Positions 58,710 through 64,000 of a stretch of DNA of 64,000 nt are shown piece by piece (position 1 is the stretch's first letter; each line of letters begins with the position of its first letter). The position numbers were made by a program, and so were the translations under genes. This DNA is from Catellicoccus marimammalium. Its GTDB lineage: Bacteria; Bacillota; Bacilli; Lactobacillales; Catellicoccaceae. A model generated the notes under the pieces. The model had not been told where the DNA came from. It saw only the letters and a list, made by a program, of their open reading frames with translations, and did no database searches. The stretch lies in the NCBI RefSeq assembly GCF_965139335.1, contig NZ_CBCSEL010000001.1. One strand, given 5' to 3'.

Positions 58710-59900
58710 TTATTTTTTACTTTTCTTTTTCTTTGCTTTTTTCTTTTTCGCTGTTGCCTTATTTTTTTTCTCTTTTTTTGGTTTTTCTTTCTTTTCTTCT
58801 TTTTCTGGTTTTTCATCCCAAAGCATAGATTCATATAAGAAAATTTCGTGTAAAGGTTGACCTAACTCTTTGCATAATTGTGATAAATTACGGCGTTCAC
58901 GGTCATTTACTAGACTGATCACTGCCCCTTCTTTCCCCATACGACCAATGCGTCCTACACGATGAATATAAGTTTCTAAAAATTCTGGCACATCAAATTG
59001 CACGACATAAGATAATTCAGGTAAATCTAGACCACGACTAGCAATATCTGTCGTAAATAGAAGGTTTGTTTTTCCTTCATTAAATAATTTCAATGACAAT
59101 TCACGTTCAAACTTACTTTGGTCTGAAGCTAACGTACTTACAGAAACTCCTTCATAAATTAATTTTTCTGCAGCTGCACCTAGATCAGATAAATGATTGA
59201 AAAAGACTAGCGCCTTAAAGTCTGGTACATAAGAAAGTCTACGCAAAGTATCTACGCGTTTACGTAATGGTACTTCTAAATAAGTGTGCTGTACTTTACC
59301 TGCCGTTTTATCTTCTTTTACTTCTACTACTTCATAGTCATTACGGAAGAAGCTTCCTAATTCCTCTTCGGTAGCGGTTGCAGAAACAAAGACAAATTGT
59401 GTATCTTTCTGTACACTTTGTAAAATTTTAGTTGTAAAGTTCCATTCAACACGACTATTCACTAATTCATCTGCTTCATCTAAAACAATCGTATTTAAGA
59501 AATGAGGACGAATTTTTTTGCGTTCCATTAACTCATAAATACGACCTGGAGTCCCCACAATAATTTCTGGATGTTTTTTCAATTGATCCATTTGACGACG
59601 AATATTTGCATTACCAATTAATAATAACGTGTGTAAATTTCTTAATTCAGCCCAAGTTTTTACTACTTTTTGTACTTGAGCAGCTAATTCTTGGGAAGGA
59701 AGTAAAATACATAACTGTGTTCCTTTTCCTTCTTCTACTTGATAGACTAATGGCCAAACATAAGCTAATGTTTTTCCTGTTCCTGTAGGAGCTTTAATGA
59801 TGGCGGATTTTTGCTTTTTTAATACTGGAATTGCTCTTTCTTGAATCGTAGAAAGTTGAGTAAATCCTTCTTTTTCATATTGTTTTTGCCAAGTTTGCAT
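58710..59900 (-). CDS. DEAD-box RNA helicase with Lys-rich tail
   Basis: A 396-residue DEAD-box protein. The Q motif precedes TIQERAIPV, then motif I APTGTGKT, motif II VLDEADEL, motif III SAT and motif VI HRVGRIGRMG. After the core the last 40 residues are almost all Lys, Glu and Ala (KKKKAKKKKSKK), a likely RNA-binding tail. It unwinds RNA in ribosome assembly or mRNA decay, and its closest relatives are CshB/YfmL types. ATG 59900 has AAGGAGG 6 nt upstream and is preferred over the ORF start at 59918. Confidence 0.92.
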   Translation of the reverse strand: MQTWQKQYEKEGFTQLSTIQERAIPVLKKQKSAIIKAPTGTGKTLAYVWPLVYQVEEGKGTQLCILLPSQELAAQVQKVVKTWAELRNLHTLLLIGNANIRRQMDQLKKHPEIIVGTPGRIYELMERKKIRPHFLNTIVLDEADELVNSRVEWNFTTKILQSVQKDTQFVFVSATATEEELGSFFRNDYEVVEVKEDKTAGKVQHTYLEVPLRKRVDTLRRLSYVPDFKALVFFNHLSDLGAAAEKLIYEGVSVSTLASDQSKFERELSLKLFNEGKTNLLFTTDIASRGLDLPELSYVVQFDVPEFLETYIHRVGRIGRMGKEGAVISLVNDRERRNLSQLCKELGQPLHEIFLYESMLWDEKPEKEEKKEKPKKEKKNKATAKKKKAKKKKSKK

Positions 59901-59915
59901 TTTCTTCCTCCTTAA

Positions 59916-59946
59916 CAAAAAAGGACCCAGTTACCCAGATCCTTTC
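59916..59946 (-). terminator. Terminator after murC
   Basis: On the minus strand AAAGGATC pairs with GGTCCTTT (one G-T pair), followed by T residues. The downstream T-run ends shortly before the helicase RBS. Confidence 0.72.
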
Positions 59947-59952
59947 TTCTAT

Positions 59953-61296
59953 TTATTGATTACTTGTCTGTGTGGATAAATATAATTTTTCATAGGCAGT
60001 TTCAAATTTTTGTACATCTCCTGCTCCCATAAAAATAATTACGGCATCTTCATGGTCTAATAATGGAGACATATTATCTTCTTTTAATACTTTACCACCT
60101 TTATGAATTAATTGCGACAAATCTTCAATTTTAACATCTCCACTGTCTTCACGAGCAGAACCAAAGATATCACAAAGATATACTGTATCTGCTAAATCTA
60201 ACGCTTCAGCAAATTCGTGCATTAACGCAATCGTACGTGTGAAAGTATGAGGTTGGAAGACTGCTACAATCTCTTTGTTTGGATATTTTTGACGTGCAGC
60301 ATCAATCGTGGCACGAATTTCTGATGGATGGTGTGCGTAGTCATCTACAATCGTCATATCCCCAATTGTTTTTTCACTAAAGCGACGTTTTACCCCACCA
60401 AAAGTTTTCAATGCATGGGCTACATCTTCCATATCTTCTCCTTCTAAGTAAGCTACCGCAATGACTGCTGTCGCATTGAAGATATTGTGTAAACCAAACG
60501 CTGGTAATTCAAACGTACCAATCGCTTTTCCATCATGGTAAACAGTGAAAATTGAACCATTTACTGTACGTTTAATATCATCCGCCTTGAAGTCATCTTC
60601 ATCTTGAACACCATAATAATAAATAGGTACATCGGCTTTAATTTTGCGTAAATATGGATCATCTCCAAAAGCAATGATACCTTTTTTCACTTGATTGGCT
60701 AAAGATTGAAAGGCAGAGAACACATCATCAATACTTGTATAATAATCTGGATGGTCATAATCAATGTTTGTCATAATCGCATAATCTGGAGAATAAGCTA
60801 AGAAATGACGTTTATACTCACAAGCTTCAAAAGCAAAGTATTGAGCATCGGCTTCTCCATGACCCGTACCATCTCCAATTAAGTAACTTGTTGGTGCTAC
60901 TTCACTTAATACGTGAGCTAACATTCCTGTAGTACTCGTTTTTCCATGAGCTCCAGTTACCGCAATACTTGTATAATCACGAATTAATTCTCCTAAAAAA
61001 TCATGATAACGAATCACAGGAATTCCTTTTTCACGAGCAGCCTGTAATTCTTCGTGGTCGTCAGAAAATGCATTTCCAGCGATAACAATCATATCTTTAT
61101 CTTCTTGAATGTTGTCTTTAGAAAATGGATATAGTGGAATATGATTACTTTCTAAATCTCTTTGGGTAAAAAAGTAATTTTCCACATCACTTCCTTGTAC
61201 ATTGAACCCTTTTTCATGCAAGATTAGGGCTAAAGAGCTCATTCCAGAGCCTTTAATTCCGACGAAATGATAGCATTTATCTTTACTAATTTCCAT
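59953..61296 (-). CDS. murC: UDP-N-acetylmuramate--L-alanine ligase
   Basis: A 447-residue MurC. The N-terminal nucleotide site is GIKGSGMSSLALIL, the ATP loop VTGAHGKTSTTGM, and the C-terminal motif DDYAHHPSEIRATI. It adds L-Ala to UDP-MurNAc, the first stem-peptide step. It starts immediately after the stop of the acidic unknown gene, with AAGGAAG as RBS, so the two are translationally linked. Confidence 0.97.
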   Translation of the reverse strand: MEISKDKCYHFVGIKGSGMSSLALILHEKGFNVQGSDVENYFFTQRDLESNHIPLYPFSKDNIQEDKDMIVIAGNAFSDDHEELQAAREKGIPVIRYHDFLGELIRDYTSIAVTGAHGKTSTTGMLAHVLSEVAPTSYLIGDGTGHGEADAQYFAFEACEYKRHFLAYSPDYAIMTNIDYDHPDYYTSIDDVFSAFQSLANQVKKGIIAFGDDPYLRKIKADVPIYYYGVQDEDDFKADDIKRTVNGSIFTVYHDGKAIGTFELPAFGLHNIFNATAVIAVAYLEGEDMEDVAHALKTFGGVKRRFSEKTIGDMTIVDDYAHHPSEIRATIDAARQKYPNKEIVAVFQPHTFTRTIALMHEFAEALDLADTVYLCDIFGSAREDSGDVKIEDLSQLIHKGGKVLKEDNMSPLLDHEDAVIIFMGAGDVQKFETAYEKLYLSTQTSNQ

Positions 61297-61914
61297 TTAC
61301 TTTCTTCCTTCTTTACTTCGTTCTGTTTGTTTCCGACAAAATGGAATATCTGCTCGTTGAATTTCACGAACACGTTGGATACTCTCTTTAATCTGTGGAA
61401 GCTTATCTTTTGTTTCAGCGAGTTCTTCTTCTTGTTGCTGCTTTCTTTGTTTTTCTTCTGGCGAAATTGAATTAGCAAATTGAGCATAAACAGAAGTAGG
61501 AGCTCCTTCTTTTGATGAAGGAGTTTCCTTTTCTTCTTCTTTCGCCTCTTCTATTTCAACTTCTTTTCCAGTTTCATCTTGTACCTTTGTTTCTGCTGCT
61601 TCTTCAGCTTTTTTCAATTGTTGCTGAACCGTTCCTTGATTCGATAACAAATTAATTTCTTCAATCTCATTGGTATCTGGCTCATCATAGGAAGCATAAG
61701 GCTCAATTTCAATTGGTAAAGGTACATTTTTCTTTTCTTTATTTTGTGACCATTTAGGTTTCACAAAATCTTGTTTGCGATGATAAATCGCGGGTTGTTG
61801 ATTTTTTTCTTTTTTCCACTCTGGAATCGAATCAATTTTCAATTCTTTTTTATGTGGAAAATTGAACACCCCAGACTCATCATCATATATGGGAAAACGA
61901 AACGGTGTCGTCAT
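61297..61914 (-). CDS. Acidic low-complexity protein between alaS and murC (205 aa)
   Basis: A 205-residue soluble protein with no signal peptide or membrane helix. The middle is rich in Glu, Lys and Gln (EAKEEEKETPSSKEG; ISPEEKQRKQQQEEEL) and is predicted to be disordered. The N-terminus is more ordered (FRFPIYDDESGVFNFPH). I recognise no family. It abuts murC. In B. subtilis the neighbour of murC is an FtsK/SpoIIIE-type gene, whose N-terminal linker is similarly disordered, so a shortened relic is possible but unproven. Start RBS is weak (TAGGCGA). Confidence 0.55.
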   Translation of the reverse strand: MTTPFRFPIYDDESGVFNFPHKKELKIDSIPEWKKEKNQQPAIYHRKQDFVKPKWSQNKEKKNVPLPIEIEPYASYDEPDTNEIEEINLLSNQGTVQQQLKKAEEAAETKVQDETGKEVEIEEAKEEEKETPSSKEGAPTSVYAQFANSISPEEKQRKQQQEEELAETKDKLPQIKESIQRVREIQRADIPFCRKQTERSKEGRK

Positions 61915-61923
61915 TTTTATCGC

Positions 61924-64000
61924 CTACTTTTCTAACCAAGACGCAACACGAGCAAACGCTTCTTCTAATCCTGCTGGATTTTTACCACCGGCTTGTGCTA
62001 ATTGTGGACGACCACCACCGCCACCACCAACACATGGTGCGATTTCTTTAATTAAGTCTCCAGCTTTATAACCTTCTTTGATTAAGTCTTCAGAAACAGC
62101 TGCTAGTAAGTTTACTTTACCTTCATGAACTAATGCTAATACTAAGACATCAGAAACAGATTTTTGTTTCCATTGGTCTGCTAGTTGACGTAATTGATTC
62201 ATATCTGAAGCTTGAACTTTCGCAGCAATGTAAGATTTACCATTTGCTTCTTTCACATCTTCAAAGATAGACCCTGCTTGTTGATTCGCTAATTTTGTAT
62301 TTAAGCGTTCATTTTCTTTTTGTGCTTCTTTCAATTGAGTATTTAAATGAGCTACTTTTTGAGCAGCATCTAAAACGTTTGGTGCTTTCACTTCAGTAGC
62401 TACTTCGTGTAAGACACGTTCTTCTGCGCAGATCATTTCATAAGCTTTTTTACTTGTAACCGCTTCGATACGACGAACGCCAGCTCCAATTCCTGATTCA
62501 GAAACAATTTTGAAAATTCCTAATTGACTTGTATTTTTCACGTGAGTCCCCCCACATAATTCAATACTCCATTCGTCAATGTCTACAACACGAACTTCAT
62601 CGCCATATTTTTCACCAAATAAAGCCATTGCGCCCATTTCTTTTGCTTTGTCTAATGTTGTTTCAATGGTTTCTACTGGTAAAGCCGCAAAGATTTTTTC
62701 ATTTACTTCTGCTTCCATTTGCGCTAATTCTTCTTTTGTCACTTGACCAAAGTGTGTGAAGTCAAAACGTAAATAATCTTCTGTTACTAATGAACCTGCT
62801 TGGTTGGCATGTTCTCCTAAAACATCTTTCAATGCTTGGTGTAATAAGTGAGTCGCTGTGTGGTTATTTGCAATTAATTGACGACGTTTTTGATCAATAC
62901 GTAATACGTATTCTTGACCTACTGTTAATGGTTGTTCTAATTCAATGACATGTAATGGTTGTCCATTTGGTGCTTTTTGTACATCAATCACTTGTCCGAT
63001 AACTAAACCATCTGCTTGTTCAATCACACCGATATCTGCAATTTGTCCACCCATTTCAGCGTAGAATGGTGTACGGTTAAAGATTACTTTTGCAGTTCCT
63101 GCATTCATAGATTCTACAGCTTCTTCATCTTTAACAATTAAGATTGGTTTTGCTGTTGTTTTTCCTTCTAAGTAACCTGTGAAGACTGATTCTTCGGTAA
63201 AGTCAGTTAATAATCCAGATTGAGTTTTCATAGATTGTTCGTTACTACGAGCATTACGCGCACGAGTACGTTGAGCTTCCATTTCACGTTCAAATCCTTC
63301 ATGGTCAACTGCAAAACCAGCATCTTGAGCTACTTCTTCTGTTAATTCCACTGGGAAACCATAAGTATCATAAAGTTGGAAGATCACTTCTCCACCTAAG
63401 ATTGTTTCATTGTTTGCTTTTAATTCTTCTAATTTAGATTCTAAGATATGTAATCCATCATTCATTGTTTCATAGAAGCGTTCTTCTTCCATACGGATTA
63501 CTTTTTCAATGAATTCACGTTTTTCTAATACTTCTGGATAGTAACTTTCCATAATGTGTCCAACCACAGGAACTAATGTATATAAGAAAGGTTTATGAAT
63601 TCCTAATTTTTTACCATGCATTACTGCACGACGGATTAAGCGACGTAATACATAACCACGACCTTCATTAGAAGGTAGTGCGCCATCTCCAATCGCAAAA
63701 GAAACTGCACGAATATGGTCGGCAATTACTTTGAAAGATACTTTTTGTTCTTCATCTTCTCCGTATTTTACGCCATCTGCTAATTCTTCTGTCGCATGAA
63801 TAATTGGTAAGAATAAATCAGTTTCAAAGTTTGTTGGTGCATCTTGAATAATAGATACCATACGTTCTAAGCCCATGCCCGTATCAATATTTTTATGTGG
63901 CAATGGTTCATAAGTATGTTCTGGTGTGTGGTTAAATTCAGAGAATACTAAGTTCCAAATTTCTAAGTAACGTTCATTTTCACCACCAGGATAGCTTTCT
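61924..64000 (-). CDS. alaS: Alanyl-tRNA synthetase, C-terminal part (5' end outside window)
   Basis: The frame runs open to the window edge, about 691 of the usual 870-880 residues. Present are the GMGLERM segment, the editing domain with HxxxH in NNHTATHLLHQAL and the CGGTHV motif in ELCGGTHVKNTSQLG, and the C-terminal Gly-rich CVGGGGGGRPQLAQAGG of the C-Ala domain. AlaRS charges tRNA-Ala and edits mischarged Ser and Gly. The catalytic N-terminal part lies beyond 64000. The next gene starts 9 bases after its stop, suggesting alaS-orphan-murC read-through. Confidence 0.97.
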   Translation of the reverse strand, partial: ESYPGGENERYLEIWNLVFSEFNHTPEHTYEPLPHKNIDTGMGLERMVSIIQDAPTNFETDLFLPIIHATEELADGVKYGEDEEQKVSFKVIADHIRAVSFAIGDGALPSNEGRGYVLRRLIRRAVMHGKKLGIHKPFLYTLVPVVGHIMESYYPEVLEKREFIEKVIRMEEERFYETMNDGLHILESKLEELKANNETILGGEVIFQLYDTYGFPVELTEEVAQDAGFAVDHEGFEREMEAQRTRARNARSNEQSMKTQSGLLTDFTEESVFTGYLEGKTTAKPILIVKDEEAVESMNAGTAKVIFNRTPFYAEMGGQIADIGVIEQADGLVIGQVIDVQKAPNGQPLHVIELEQPLTVGQEYVLRIDQKRRQLIANNHTATHLLHQALKDVLGEHANQAGSLVTEDYLRFDFTHFGQVTKEELAQMEAEVNEKIFAALPVETIETTLDKAKEMGAMALFGEKYGDEVRVVDIDEWSIELCGGTHVKNTSQLGIFKIVSESGIGAGVRRIEAVTSKKAYEMICAEERVLHEVATEVKAPNVLDAAQKVAHLNTQLKEAQKENERLNTKLANQQAGSIFEDVKEANGKSYIAAKVQASDMNQLRQLADQWKQKSVSDVLVLALVHEGKVNLLAAVSEDLIKEGYKAGDLIKEIAPCVGGGGGGRPQLAQAGGKNPAGLEEAFARVASWLEK

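Overview
The window is AT-rich, gene-dense chromosomal DNA from a low-GC Gram-positive coccus of the Lactobacillales, most likely Enterococcaceae (Enterococcus, Vagococcus or a relative such as Catellicoccus). The evidence is the block uvrB-uvrA-rapZ-yvcK-whiA, the order tig-clpX-engB, ptsH-ptsI, ezrA, LCP and murT-gatD genes, a FatA-type acyl-ACP thioesterase beside a DUF3284 protein, and a sigma-54-dependent lactose/cellobiose-family PTS with a PRD regulator. There are no sporulation genes. The species assignment is inference. No insertion sequence, prophage or CRISPR array was seen. Roughly 60 protein genes and one tRNA are packed with short gaps and clear intrinsic terminators, and most genes lie on the minus strand.

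Layout, left to right. 1-4.6 kb: the end of L-lactate dehydrogenase faces a three-gene cell-wall operon (glutamine-dependent amidotransferase asnB, ATP-grasp D-aspartate-ligase-like enzyme, Fem-type transferase). 4.6-12.3 kb: uvrB-uvrA-rapZ-yvcK-whiA with overlapping genes. 12.4-15.8 kb: a Mn-type CDF exporter and the feoA-feoB iron operon with an overlapping 36-residue Cys-rich membrane protein. 15.9-22.1 kb: tig, clpX-engB, a YkuJ-family gene, ptsH-ptsI and a small unknown gene. 22.2-29.1 kb: a small plus-strand unknown gene, prfC, a CBS-domain membrane protein, an AI-2E-family membrane protein, ntdP, mutY and recX. 29.2-34.4 kb: rlmCD-type rRNA methylase, two convergent lipoproteins, and an operon with a LytR-CpsA-Psr enzyme between two unknown proteins. 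34.5-41.4 kb: gtrA-family gene, ezrA, two HAD phosphatases and a membrane protein; on the plus strand a membrane-anchored unknown protein, acyl-ACP thioesterase, DUF3284 protein and tRNA-Arg(CCU); then nagB. 41.5-49.8 kb: an 885-residue secreted protein with SH3/GW-like repeats, upp, tdk-prfA-prmC-tsaC, and a cation/proton antiporter with a structured leader. 50-64 kb: murT-gatD, a PTS EIIB-EIIA-EIIC operon with its sigma-54 activator, mntH, a DEAD-box helicase, murC, an unknown acidic protein and the C-terminal three quarters of alaS.

Themes. Cell-wall building is prominent: murC, murT-gatD (lipid II amidation), the asnB/ATP-grasp/Fem operon (probable cross-bridge), LCP, GtrA and EzrA. Metal homeostasis is represented by feoAB, mntH with a Fur-type box on its start site, and the CDF exporter. 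Sugar uptake is represented by the general PTS (ptsHI), a dedicated PTS and nagB with twin NagR/DasR-like operators. Several promoters can be read base by base, notably a near-perfect -24/-12 sigma-54 promoter.

No wholly new system can be claimed from sequence alone. The best candidates for a second look are the three-gene cross-bridge operon, the antiporter leader hairpin, the secreted repeat protein, and the acidic orphan protein between alaS and murC.
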